The notes under the pieces were generated by a model. The model searched no databases and was not told where the DNA came from. It was given only the letters and a program-made list of their open reading frames with translations. Positions 6,875-14,673 of a stretch of DNA of 64,000 bases are shown one piece after another. The position numbers and the translations under genes are program-made. Where the stretch lies: contig NZ_QKSB01000004.1 in NCBI RefSeq assembly GCF_003234935.1, positions 1 to 64,000 on the forward strand, written 5' to 3'. Source of the stretch: Putridiphycobacter roseus. GTDB lineage: Bacteria > Bacteroidota > Bacteroidia > Flavobacteriales_D > Crocinitomicaceae. Position 1 is the stretch's first letter. Every line of letters starts with the position of its first letter.

Positions 6875-8059
6875 ATGAAAGCAAATAAACAAATCACCCT
6901 CATCTTATTTTCTATTTTAAGCCTGCTGGCTTGTCAAAAAAATAAGGTATTGCCAATAGACAATTATGCCTGCAATTTTATTTTTAACGACAGCAGTGCT
7001 GTCCACCCAAAGGCAAGTATTTATCAGCAAATTTTAGACGACAACATCCGAGAAGGATTAGTGGGTGCAGTGTTATTGGTAAAAGATAAAAATGGCATGT
7101 GGATTGGCTCGGGCGGAAAAGCGGACATTGCTTCTAATGTGGACATGAAACCTTGCAATACTTTTTTAATCGCCAGTATCAGTAAAGTATTTACCGCTGC
7201 GGCCATCTTTCGTTATGTCGACAAGGGCGTTTTATCGCTTGACGATCCCATTAGTAAATGGCTACCGAGCGAAATAGTAGAACGGGTAGACAATGCAGCT
7301 GAAGCAAAAATCGGGCACCTCCTCTCCCACCGCAGTGGCATTGTTGATTATTATACCGACAGGTTTGAACTGGATCGGGTAAACAAGGTCAACAACCATT
7401 TTACAAAGGAGCAAGCTGTCACCTACATTTACGATAAAAAAGCACACTTTCCTGTGGGAGAAACTTACCGCTACTGTAACAGCAATTTTGTTTTGCTCTC
7501 CATTATTTTAGAAAAAGCAAGTGGTCAACCTTTCGAAAGTGTGTATACAAATGAAGTATTTTCTCCACTCGGGTTGTATTCTGCCTATTACAGCGAAAGC
7601 AAACCCATTCCTGACGGTTGTGTAAAAGGTTATTACGACTTGTATAATTCAGGAGAATTGACCGAGTCTCAAAACCTTTACCAAGACGAATTGGGCATTG
7701 GTGGTGATGGTTGTATTGCCATTAACGCCTACGACTTGGCCTTGTTTTTTGAACAATTGATGAAGGGCGCCCTCATTTCTCCCGCTTCATTAAATGAAAT
7801 GACCGATTGGTTTGACTTGCCCGAAGATTGGCACTGGGAGACTTACGGACAAACAGAGAATGGCTATGGCATAGAAAAATTCAATACCCAAAATGGTGTT
7901 GCGGTCGGTCATACTGGTGGAATAGACGGCTTCAATTCCTATGCTTTTTACTACCCCGAAACCGACATGAGCTATGTGTTACTCGTAAATAACACAAGGG
8001 CATTCAATACCTCAAAAGACCAAATATTTAAAAGCGTGTCGGCTGTGATGTTTGAGTAA
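6875..8059 (+). CDS. class C beta-lactamase-related serine hydrolase, lipoprotein
   Basis: 394 aa. Lipobox LLAC at Cys20. The penicillin-binding fold motifs are all present: SxxK as SISK (Ser101, Lys104), YxN as YCN (Tyr200), and HTG near residue 345 (VGHTGGIDG). Members of this family include AmpC, esterases and D-aminopeptidases; real beta-lactam resistance cannot be claimed from sequence, and the family in Bacteroidota is mostly peptidase or esterase-like. It acts in the periplasm or at the outer membrane. It is paired with an outer-membrane barrel-like protein upstream and followed by a bidirectional terminator. Confidence 0.85.
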   Translation: MKANKQITLILFSILSLLACQKNKVLPIDNYACNFIFNDSSAVHPKASIYQQILDDNIREGLVGAVLLVKDKNGMWIGSGGKADIASNVDMKPCNTFLIASISKVFTAAAIFRYVDKGVLSLDDPISKWLPSEIVERVDNAAEAKIGHLLSHRSGIVDYYTDRFELDRVNKVNNHFTKEQAVTYIYDKKAHFPVGETYRYCNSNFVLLSIILEKASGQPFESVYTNEVFSPLGLYSAYYSESKPIPDGCVKGYYDLYNSGELTESQNLYQDELGIGGDGCIAINAYDLALFFEQLMKGALISPASLNEMTDWFDLPEDWHWETYGQTENGYGIEKFNTQNGVAVGHTGGIDGFNSYAFYYPETDMSYVLLVNNTRAFNTSKDQIFKSVSAVMFE

Positions 8060-8108
8060 ATGCTGCACCTCATTTAAATGTGGTGCAGTCGTTTTATAGT
8101 GTGTGTAA

Positions 8109-8141
8109 AAAAAGGAGCAACCGCAATGGAAGCTCCTTTTT
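8109..8141. terminator. bidirectional Rho-independent terminator
   Basis: Stem AAAAAGGAGC / GCTCCTTTTT with a 13-nt loop, with A and T runs on both sides. It separates the convergent hydrolase (+) and PKD protein (-) genes. Confidence 0.85.
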
Positions 8142-8163
8142 AAGATTTAAATGATGCTCAGTT

Positions 8164-10737
8164 TTATTGTTGAATCACAATTCGTTTTACATAATGTTGA
8201 TCATCTAATATAATTTCTACCAAAAACAAGCCATTAGCTATAGCTGGTAAATCAATTTTTACATTTTGAGTCCCCATTTCAATCAACTCAGTATAACTGC
8301 TGAGCACTTGTCCGTTCAATCCTTTTAAATAAACTTGAACTTCCGATTGTTTTTCTGCTTTTATAGAGAATTGGAATGATGCATTCGCTGGATTTGGAAA
8401 CAAAGTCAAATCATTTACCGCTGCACTTGATTTTTGGACATTTCTGCCACAATCATCAGCCGTTATTTTCTTACAAATTTTCTCTTCACATTGACTATCT
8501 GCGGTCGAACCTTTAACCACCAAGCAAATTTCATAAGTTTCACCATTAATAAATTGTTGTTGCATTACTTGACTTGATATTGGTCCTGTTCCATTCACAT
8601 ACCATTCATAAGCGTTTACATCAACACAGTTTGAACCAGAAAAACCAGTGAAGATATAATTACAGTCTGAGCCAATTGTTAAATCGAAATAAGGGTCAAG
8701 TTTGCACTCACATTCTCCTTTGCACTTCACCTCTACTTTTTTACAATATTCGTTTTTACAAATCACTTCGCCTTCATCATTTTTCACCTCAACAGTTAAG
8801 CAAACATAATACGTTCCGCTATTGCCAAATACATGTCCAACACTTTCACCAATTGAAGTGGTATTGTCTCCAAAATTCCACGAGTAAGATACATTGTTAA
8901 AACAAGGATCCAGGTCGGTATATGCATCAAAGCTATACGTACAATTCTCTTTGTTTAAATCATATTTAAATACGGGTTCAAACCCTTTACAATCGCATGG
9001 TGGATTACATCTAATGTGTATGGTTTTGCATATTGATTTAGTACAAACTTCTACGCCATTGCTCCCGGTAACTGTTAAACAAATGGTATAATCACCAGAG
9101 GACGGAAAAATATGTAAAGGTGGGTTTTGACCGTTAAAAGTGGTACCATCACCAAAATCCCATGCGTAAGTCACATCTTCTAAACAAGGGTCAGCACCTG
9201 ATGTGCCCGTAAATTCAACTTCACAACTTCTAGAGATTGAATAATTAAGTGTGGGTATCAAATTGCAAACGCAAGCAGCAATATCGCAACATTCAGTTAC
9301 CGTAATGGTTTGTGAAGAAGTACAACCATCTTCATTGTTTACATTCACGGTTAAAGTCCCTGGCAATGATGCCCAGTCAACTGTAATATTTGCTTGGTTA
9401 CTCCCTCCAATAAAGTTACCACCCGTAAGGGTCCAACTCACAGTTTCACCGCTATTTAATGAAACAGCATAGTTTTCATTTCCGCTATTACTGATACAAG
9501 TTTTTAAAACACCTGAAATGTTTGTACTCGGAAAAACATGTGCTTTATTGGCATCAAAAACATTTGGTAGTCCCGTTGAAGCGTAATGTTGTAATAAAGG
9601 TCCATTATCGTCGAGATTACAGGCATTCATATTTGATGCCGTCACAGGGTTATTTGGATTGTGAATAACGGCAAGGTTAACTTTTCTTCTATTGATATAA
9701 ATCTTATCATCAGGCCCTCTTTCCATGTCTTCTGAATATCCATTCAAGTCGGTAAACGGCCCTACTTGCATTTCGCTCGCAGCGATATTTACAGCTTGTG
9801 CATTGTATTGGTATAAAATATCTGATGAGTTTATTGAACCATATAATAATTTAGAATCAGGACTAAAGCAAACGCTATAAAATTCGTGATTGATGATTGC
9901 CTCGTTGCTCAAAATACCCGTCATGTTATTAAAATCAAAAACACGACAAACATTACCATCTCTAAATGGGTTAATGGCAACCTTTTCTCCATTTGGAGCC
10001 GCTTCAATAGGAATGGCATAATCGCCTTGTACAGTAGCCGACAAAATACCTGGTATTGCTTTTTCTGAGTGGAAATTAAGTCCTGAATTATCCAGCTTAA
10101 AAACAACCATAAAATGATCCGACACCGCTTTTCTACCCGTAGTGATGATATAATATGAATTGTCACATCCCGCTACAGCAGTAACACCTTCAGCACAGTG
10201 AAGTCCGTTGTTGATGTCAATAAAATAGCCGGCAGGTGCAGGAACAGTCACATAAGTTGTTGCTGGTGTAACAGCAGCTTGAGTACCCGTAACCGTTACT
10301 ATGGTGTAACTAAACACACTTGCCACTGGTGCTACAGTATTTTGAACACCGGTATTAAACACGTAGTATTGGTTTGACTGAGCCGGATTAGGTACAATAA
10401 TTGAACCGGCGGCACTACTGGCGTGCCCCCCAAAAAATCCTGTTATTGCCCAGTGGTTTTGATCATATAATTTGTATCCATCCGTGTAAAACAACATGTT
10501 GCCATTTTGATCATTCTGAATGGCAATAGATTCTTGTGTACCGCTCGCCATGACATTATGAATATTAGGTGCATTGTCATAAACAGGTGTACCACTCGAA
10601 AAGTCGAGCCCATTTTTGTATCCAAAATACCAATGACCATCTGCTATAGCTGGAGATTGACAGGCCGGAATTTGATTTTGTGCAAAAGTCACAAATGTGA
10701 TAAAGGTAAAATAAAGAATTGCGGAGATTTTTTTCAT
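8164..10737 (-). CDS. large T9SS-secreted PKD-domain protein
   Basis: 857 aa with a signal peptide (MKKISAILYFTFITFVTFAQ). Residues about 25-400 look like a beta-propeller of WD40/PQQ type (GHWYFGYKNGLDF, NGNMLFYTDG, CFSPDSKLLYGS, GPDDKIYINR). After it come an Ig-like domain and PKD domains with the YAWDFGDGTT and YSWNFGDNTT cores, separated by CxC linkers such as CDCKGF and CECKLD. The C-terminal about 80 residues (LTLFPNPANASFQFSI ... VKRIVIQQ) are a type A sorting domain. Such proteins are exported by T9SS and are usually adhesins or surface proteins. It is alone on the minus strand, facing the accessory operon. Confidence 0.9.
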   Translation of the reverse strand: MKKISAILYFTFITFVTFAQNQIPACQSPAIADGHWYFGYKNGLDFSSGTPVYDNAPNIHNVMASGTQESIAIQNDQNGNMLFYTDGYKLYDQNHWAITGFFGGHASSAAGSIIVPNPAQSNQYYVFNTGVQNTVAPVASVFSYTIVTVTGTQAAVTPATTYVTVPAPAGYFIDINNGLHCAEGVTAVAGCDNSYYIITTGRKAVSDHFMVVFKLDNSGLNFHSEKAIPGILSATVQGDYAIPIEAAPNGEKVAINPFRDGNVCRVFDFNNMTGILSNEAIINHEFYSVCFSPDSKLLYGSINSSDILYQYNAQAVNIAASEMQVGPFTDLNGYSEDMERGPDDKIYINRRKVNLAVIHNPNNPVTASNMNACNLDDNGPLLQHYASTGLPNVFDANKAHVFPSTNISGVLKTCISNSGNENYAVSLNSGETVSWTLTGGNFIGGSNQANITVDWASLPGTLTVNVNNEDGCTSSQTITVTECCDIAACVCNLIPTLNYSISRSCEVEFTGTSGADPCLEDVTYAWDFGDGTTFNGQNPPLHIFPSSGDYTICLTVTGSNGVEVCTKSICKTIHIRCNPPCDCKGFEPVFKYDLNKENCTYSFDAYTDLDPCFNNVSYSWNFGDNTTSIGESVGHVFGNSGTYYVCLTVEVKNDEGEVICKNEYCKKVEVKCKGECECKLDPYFDLTIGSDCNYIFTGFSGSNCVDVNAYEWYVNGTGPISSQVMQQQFINGETYEICLVVKGSTADSQCEEKICKKITADDCGRNVQKSSAAVNDLTLFPNPANASFQFSIKAEKQSEVQVYLKGLNGQVLSSYTELIEMGTQNVKIDLPAIANGLFLVEIILDDQHYVKRIVIQQ

Positions 10738-11250
10738 GTGTTTGATTTAGTTAATAATAGTTATTTAAATATATAAATAAATATTTAACCGGCTTGTTCT
10801 CCATTTAAAATACAAGCCTTTTGAAAGTTTAATAAAAGCTTCAGCCAAGCAACAAAACCACGCCCATCCCCTCCCCTTGCTCACGTTTAACCTAACACAC
10901 GACCATTCAAATAAATAAATTTTAAATTCACCACAAAGCACTAGCTTTTAAGCTTTTATTTACATAAGACGTTTGGAAAAAGTAGCATATAAGTCATCAT
11001 GGCTTTGGACAAGAATATTTCTTCAAAAGTTTTATAGACTAGGTATAATACGAATAAGGTATGAAGGTAAGCATTATGTTTTCTTTTTTAAGGTCATAAA
11101 CAACGGAATTGAGGCTAAATTAGAAAAAGAATTTATTAAGTAATAATAGCAAAAAATACCCAGTTACCACATTTTGGTTGGTTTTTCCAAAATAGTATAT
11201 AATTTGGAAAAGTTACCAATTATTGGTATGTTTGAATAAAATGGATCAAA
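10738..11250. other. intergenic region, 513 bp
   Basis: Holds the divergent promoters of the PKD gene (-) and the ParDE operon (+). An open stretch at 10952-11143 reads ...YEGKHYVFFFKVINNG... to a stop but has no good start; it may be a remnant of a small toxin-like gene. I could not find the 5' boundary of the ParDE cassette here. Confidence 0.5.
11183..11228 (+). promoter_or_regulatory. palindromic operator-promoter of the ParDE pair
   Basis: Two inverted repeats lie 22-70 bp before parD. The first has arms TTTTCCAAA (11183-11191) and TTTGGAAAA (11203-11211) and overlaps a -7-like TATAATTTG. The second is TACCAAT-T-ATTGGTA (11214-11228). ParD-type antitoxins are known to repress their own promoter by binding palindromes. 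Confidence 0.6.
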
Positions 11251-11508
11251 ATGAATAAAAATACATCAGTATCACTCGGGAACTATTTTGACCAATTTGT
11301 TCAAGGACGAGTAAATGAAGGACGATTTAAAAATGTAAGCGAAGTTATTCGTGCTGGATTAAGACTTTTAGAAGAGGAGGAGAGTAAAGTTGTTGCGTTA
11401 AAAAATGCTATTCAAGAAGGAGTGGATAGCGGAATTGCGCACGATTTTGACCCGAAAAAACATTTAGAATCTCTAAAAGCGAAAAAGCATTCGAATGGCG
11501 CAAGTTAA
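11251..11508 (+). CDS. parD: ParD-family antitoxin
   Basis: 85 aa. The N-terminal ribbon-helix-helix (NTSVSLGNYFDQFVQGRVNEGRFKNVSEVIRAGLRLLEEEE) fits the ParD/CC2985 family, and the C-terminal tail (HDFDPKKHLESLKAKK) is the flexible part that wraps the toxin. It would bind and silence the ParE product and repress the promoter upstream. The stop overlaps the toxin start by 14 bp, as usual for parDE. Toxin-antitoxin pairs are frequent cargo of chromosomal integrons, where they stabilise the array. Confidence 0.92.
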   Translation: MNKNTSVSLGNYFDQFVQGRVNEGRFKNVSEVIRAGLRLLEEEESKVVALKNAIQEGVDSGIAHDFDPKKHLESLKAKKHSNGAS

Positions 11509-11794
11509 ATTGACAAAAAAAGCTGTTGAGGACTTATCGAAAATATGGGATTATACATTTGAAGTTTGGTCAGAAAGACAGGCAGACAAGTATTATGAAT
11601 CGCTCGTTTCAAACTGCCAAGAAATTGCTGATAATCCAGACTTAGGGAAGAATTACGACGAAATTGCTGAAAAATTGCTTGGAATGAAAACAAACCGTCA
11701 CATCATTTTTTACCGAACTGTAAACAAGGACTATGTTGAAATCACAAGGGTGCTGCATGAAAGAATGGACTTAAAGAAAAGAATAGCAGAATAA
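11495..11794 (+). CDS. parE: ParE/RelE-family toxin
   Basis: 99 aa, the full length of the family. It shows the ParE pattern: LTKKAVEDLSKIWDYTFEVWSERQADKYYESL for the helical hairpin, GKNYDEI, then the strands TNRHIIFYRTVNKDYVEITRVLHERMDL. ParE toxins poison DNA gyrase; closely related RelE toxins cut mRNA, and the family alone does not tell which applies here. It overlaps its antitoxin. It is followed 9 bp later by attC site 7, so it closes a cassette. Confidence 0.92.
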   Translation: MAQVKLTKKAVEDLSKIWDYTFEVWSERQADKYYESLVSNCQEIADNPDLGKNYDEIAEKLLGMKTNRHIIFYRTVNKDYVEITRVLHERMDLKKRIAE

Positions 11795-11802
11795 AAACTA
11801 AA

Positions 11803-11870
11803 TACAACAAAATGTATATTGCATAGCTGCCCTTCGGGCTAGCAACGACAACATACACAAACGTTAGGCA
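11803..11870 (+). other. attC-like integron recombination site 7
   Basis: R''-side ATACAAC-like box at 11803-11808, R' GTTAGGC from G11863. The core CATAGCTGCCCTTCGGGCTA is a strong hairpin and the site is nearly identical to site 1. The head sequence expected for the ParDE cassette (GTTGTAT) was not found upstream. Confidence 0.75.
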
Positions 11871-11884
11871 ACAATAGAAAAAAT

Positions 11885-12130
11885 ATGAAAGAACTAATTT
11901 TTAAAGAAGGTCAAGAGTTAATGATTTTAAACCCTGAACGTTCAGATAAGTTTCATTCTGTAGTGAATTACGGAATAGTACCAGGCACTGGAATAATACA
12001 AATAGCAATGGGAAGTGGTGCTGAATTTCAATTCTCATTCTTTGATGGGGAAATTCCTTTTGACCCAACAAAAATGGATTCTATTAGAATTGAATTTGAA
12101 GGAATTGTAACTATAAGAATTAATATATGA
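11885..12130 (+). CDS. small protein, unknown, cassette operon gene 1
   Basis: 81 aa, predicted cytoplasmic and rich in beta strands (GTGIIQIAMGSGAEFQFSFF, SIRIEFEGIVTIRINI). I do not recognise the family. Its stop overlaps the next start as ATGA (4 bp), so the two are translationally coupled. The compact three-gene layout resembles toxin-immunity or defence units, but no known motif supports that. Confidence 0.6.
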   Translation: MKELIFKEGQELMILNPERSDKFHSVVNYGIVPGTGIIQIAMGSGAEFQFSFFDGEIPFDPTKMDSIRIEFEGIVTIRINI

Positions 12131-12546
12131 TACCTATATCAACACGATTTGGATACTTTCTATCTGAAATGGAGGAAAATACGTCATTTAAAAAATTAGA
12201 TACAGAATTTAGAAAAGTGGCTAAAAGTGTTCAAAATAATAAATTGGAAGGTTTAGATGTCTATAACTATGTCATGAAGAAAAGTTTTCTAAGTGGACCA
12301 TCTGAAATTATTACAGTTAGCCATAAGAATGATAAAATTCAAATGATTGGTATAAAATCAAAAGACCCTAAGGAATACTTACAAATAGCTGGAATTTTAA
12401 GAAATGCTTCTCCAATGATTAAATTAGTTGAAAATCGTGGCAGCTCAGAAATTTACACAACTTTTGAAGAAGATTTCACTTTTCAAATAGGACAAGATTT
12501 ATATCAGAAAGGAGATAACGTATTAACAATAATAAGAAATGATTAA
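12127..12546 (+). CDS. unknown protein, cassette operon gene 2
   Basis: 139 aa, no signal peptide or membrane segment. The N-terminal half is helical and charged (SEMEENTSFKKLDTEFRKVAKSV), the C-terminal half is mixed alpha-beta. The family is not recognised. The start overlaps gene 1 by 4 bp and the stop overlaps gene 3 by 8 bp, which suggests the three products act together. Confidence 0.6.
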   Translation: MIPISTRFGYFLSEMEENTSFKKLDTEFRKVAKSVQNNKLEGLDVYNYVMKKSFLSGPSEIITVSHKNDKIQMIGIKSKDPKEYLQIAGILRNASPMIKLVENRGSSEIYTTFEEDFTFQIGQDLYQKGDNVLTIIRND

Positions 12547-12844
12547 TCAATTAGTAAAACCAAATTCATTTGGAAAAAAATCTTATTTTATTGACTTAGA
12601 AAAAGTCTATAAAATCTCCATAGATGAAGATGATAAAGGAAATTTAATTGTTAAAAATTATAGAAGTGGAATATTCAAAGATAAATTGCTTTATTCCTTT
12701 ACACATAATTCGGACTGGTCAATATTAATTCCTTTAGCATTGGAAAAGCTAAGAAATCACACTAACAGTAACGAAAAACAGTACTTCACTGACGGTTATT
12801 GGAAAAATATGATTGAAAAATGTTTACAATATCAACCGAAATAA
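12539..12844 (+). CDS. unknown protein, cassette operon gene 3
   Basis: 101 aa, cytoplasmic. It starts with strands (KSYFIDLEKVYKISIDEDDKGNLIV) and ends in a basic helix (DGYWKNMIEKCLQYQPK). The family is not recognised. The stop lies 4 bp before attC site 8, so the gene is packed against the cassette end. Confidence 0.6.
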   Translation: MINQLVKPNSFGKKSYFIDLEKVYKISIDEDDKGNLIVKNYRSGIFKDKLLYSFTHNSDWSILIPLALEKLRNHTNSNEKQYFTDGYWKNMIEKCLQYQPK

Positions 12845-12847
12845 ACT

Positions 12848-12920
12848 TTGCCTAACAAAATGAAAATTTCATAGCTGTTTCGTACCTTACAGCAATGCAA
12901 ATTTGCACAAACGTTAGGCA
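12848..12920 (+). other. attC-like integron recombination site 8
   Basis: The best site of the window. TGCCTAAC (12849-12856) and GTTAGGCA (12913-12920) are perfect inverted repeats matching RYYYAAC and GTTRRRY. The inside carries CATAGCTGTTTCGTACC with GCTGT/ACAGC pairing plus an AAATTT-containing outer stem. Total length is 73 bp. Confidence 0.88.
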
Positions 12921-14654
12921 TTATTAAAACAAGTTGGAAAATTATGAATCAATACTCATTTTACTCAAATGAAATTACTTCTTCTGAACTATTTGATGGG
13001 CTAGTATCTGGTGGCCTATTTGCTGAAAAAATGCCCAGCATATTTTGTAGTAAAAAATTTTTAGAACATTCAAAAACACTAATATTACCATTAACAATAA
13101 AACCAACTGATTATATTAGATATTCCAGTATGAGGAATATAAATATCCCAAGACCGCTAGCAATTCCTGAACCATTTGCATACATAAACCAATGTCATAT
13201 TCTTTCTGAAAATTGGCCTAAGTTACAAACTCATTTTAGAGATAAAACCAAGAACGAAAACTTTAAGGTAAGTAGAATTCATCTTAGAAAACTGAAGAAT
13301 AAAGACTATCTATTTGAAATGAATTATAAAAATTCTTTCAAAGATGGTTATCCAGAACAAGATATTGTAATTAGAAGTAAATATATAGCGATTGCAGATA
13401 TTTCAAATTGCTTTCCTAGCATATATAGTCATTCAATCACTTGGTCTTTGGTCGGAAAAAATTATTCTAAAAAGAATAGAGATGAAAGTCATTGGTTTAA
13501 TCAATTGGATTTTTACACTCGAAATTTAAAATACGGTGAAACAAACGGGGTTCTTATTGGACCGCACTCTTCCAATTTAATTTCAGAAATCATTCTTACA
13601 TCTGTTGATCTTGAAATGCAAAAACTAGGTTATCAATATGTTAGAAATATTGATGATTACACTTGTTACGTTAAATCTTATGAAGAAGCGGAGAAATTCT
13701 TTTTGAATTTATCTGAGCAATTAAAAAAATACGAATTAGTCTTAAATTATAAAAAATCTGAAATAATTCCTTTACCAAAAGCTAGTGTTCAAAACTGGGT
13801 AACAAAATTAAACCACTTCAATTTTACAGATATATACCAGGTAAAAGGTAAAGACACTATTAATACAAAAGTTCTTAAAGGTTTTCTAGACTATTCAATA
13901 GAGCTTATGCTTTCAGAAGGTTCAAATGTTGCCATTTTAAATTATGCAATAAAAATTATTGCTAAGTGGAATTTAGAAAAGAATTCAAAAACATACTTAA
14001 TCAAACAAATTCATCACCTTGTTTTATTATATCCATATTTAATTCAAATAATTGAAGATTTTGTTTTCGAACCACATAGTGTAAATAAAAAAACAATTCA
14101 AGAAATCGCAGAAGATATATACGATTATGGTGTCTCAAATAATATTTTTGAAGCCTGTTCTTATGGCATTTACTGGGCTTTAAAATACGACTTTAAACTT
14201 GAAAATATTAGTATTAAGGAGGATTCAATAAAGTCTTTAGATTGTGTCTTTCTAATAATTTCATATTTATATGACAGAAAACATCAAAGGAAAATATATC
14301 TGAAAGAGTATGTGGACTTAGCAAAAGAACTTAAAAAAGATGATTTTGATAGATTTTGGATTTATGTTTATGAAGTTCTTCCTTGGGACGTTCTTCCAAT
14401 AAATTATAAGCTTATGAAAAAAAGTGAATTATCGTTTATAAAAAGTGACTATCAATAATAGGCGAATGGCTAACAATATATATATCAAATAGGGAATTCA
14501 TTGACTCATCAAAACACTGATTTATATGAATGTACGCCAAAAATAAAATTTGGCACTAGTAAATAAAAATTTAAAAACAAAATGTTTAAATTTGGCTTAG
14601 TTTAAGCTTGAGAGTTTTTCGCTTTCAACTACCCTACTAGCCATATATTAAACC
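12914..14654 (+). mobile_element. integron cassette carrying a reverse transcriptase
   Basis: Head GTTAGGCATT (12913-12922) pairs with AATGGCTAAC (14465-14474) with one mismatch in ten. The RT gene fills the cassette. The right cut point would be in the R'-like CTTAGCT at 14654. Confidence 0.7.
12944..14458 (+). CDS. defence-type reverse transcriptase (unknown-group/DRT-like)
   Basis: 504 aa. RT motifs are clear: motif A AIADISNCFPSIYSHSI with catalytic Asp152, motif B-like TNGVLIGPHSSNLISEII (residues 199-216), motif C RNIDDY with Asp237-Asp238, then a thumb-like LSEQLKKYELVLNYKKSEI. The residue two before DD is Asn235 instead of the usual Tyr or Phe. No maturase, endonuclease or integrase domain is attached. 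About 200 C-terminal residues are helical and repeat-like, as in Abi/UG-class RTs. The N-terminal region (SGGLFAEKMPSIF) also looks like that class. RTs of this kind protect bacteria from phages; that role is inferred. It is the only gene of its cassette. Confidence 0.85.
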   Translation: MNQYSFYSNEITSSELFDGLVSGGLFAEKMPSIFCSKKFLEHSKTLILPLTIKPTDYIRYSSMRNINIPRPLAIPEPFAYINQCHILSENWPKLQTHFRDKTKNENFKVSRIHLRKLKNKDYLFEMNYKNSFKDGYPEQDIVIRSKYIAIADISNCFPSIYSHSITWSLVGKNYSKKNRDESHWFNQLDFYTRNLKYGETNGVLIGPHSSNLISEIILTSVDLEMQKLGYQYVRNIDDYTCYVKSYEEAEKFFLNLSEQLKKYELVLNYKKSEIIPLPKASVQNWVTKLNHFNFTDIYQVKGKDTINTKVLKGFLDYSIELMLSEGSNVAILNYAIKIIAKWNLEKNSKTYLIKQIHHLVLLYPYLIQIIEDFVFEPHSVNKKTIQEIAEDIYDYGVSNNIFEACSYGIYWALKYDFKLENISIKEDSIKSLDCVFLIISYLYDRKHQRKIYLKEYVDLAKELKKDDFDRFWIYVYEVLPWDVLPINYKLMKKSELSFIKSDYQ

Positions 14655-14661
14655 TTAGCTG
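14465..14661 (+). other. long attC-like site 9, structured intergenic DNA
   Basis: R''-side AATGGCTAAC (14465-14474) and R'-like CTTAGCT (14654-14660) enclose about 190 bp forming an imperfect inverted repeat: GCTAA, TATAT and ATAGGG at left have complements in order at right. An inner pair GCCAAAAATAAAATTTGGC at 14539-14557 is itself a hairpin. The region could also encode a structured RNA next to the RT. Confidence 0.55.
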
Positions 14662-14673
14662 TAAGCAAAGAGA

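Larger units (their letters stand above)
11864..12913 (+). mobile_element. integron cassette carrying a three-gene unknown operon
   Basis: Head GTTAGGCAA (11863-11871) is the exact reverse complement of TTGCCTAAC (12848-12856). Three overlapping + strand genes fill the cassette, from 21 bp after the cut point to 4 bp before the next attC. Confidence 0.8.

Noticed and set aside
6875..8059. Calling the serine hydrolase an antibiotic-resistance beta-lactamase.
   Set aside because: The motifs fit the whole class C/esterase/peptidase family and nothing specific points to beta-lactam hydrolysis.
10952..11143. Open frame reading YEGKHYVFFFKVINNGIEAKLEKEFIK to a stop before parD.
   Set aside because: No start codon and no recognisable domain; mentioned only as a possible toxin-gene remnant.
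12944..14458. Calling the RT a retron or group II intron.
   Set aside because: No msr/msd-like arrangement upstream (attC lies there), no maturase or HNH domain, and the C-terminus is long and helical.
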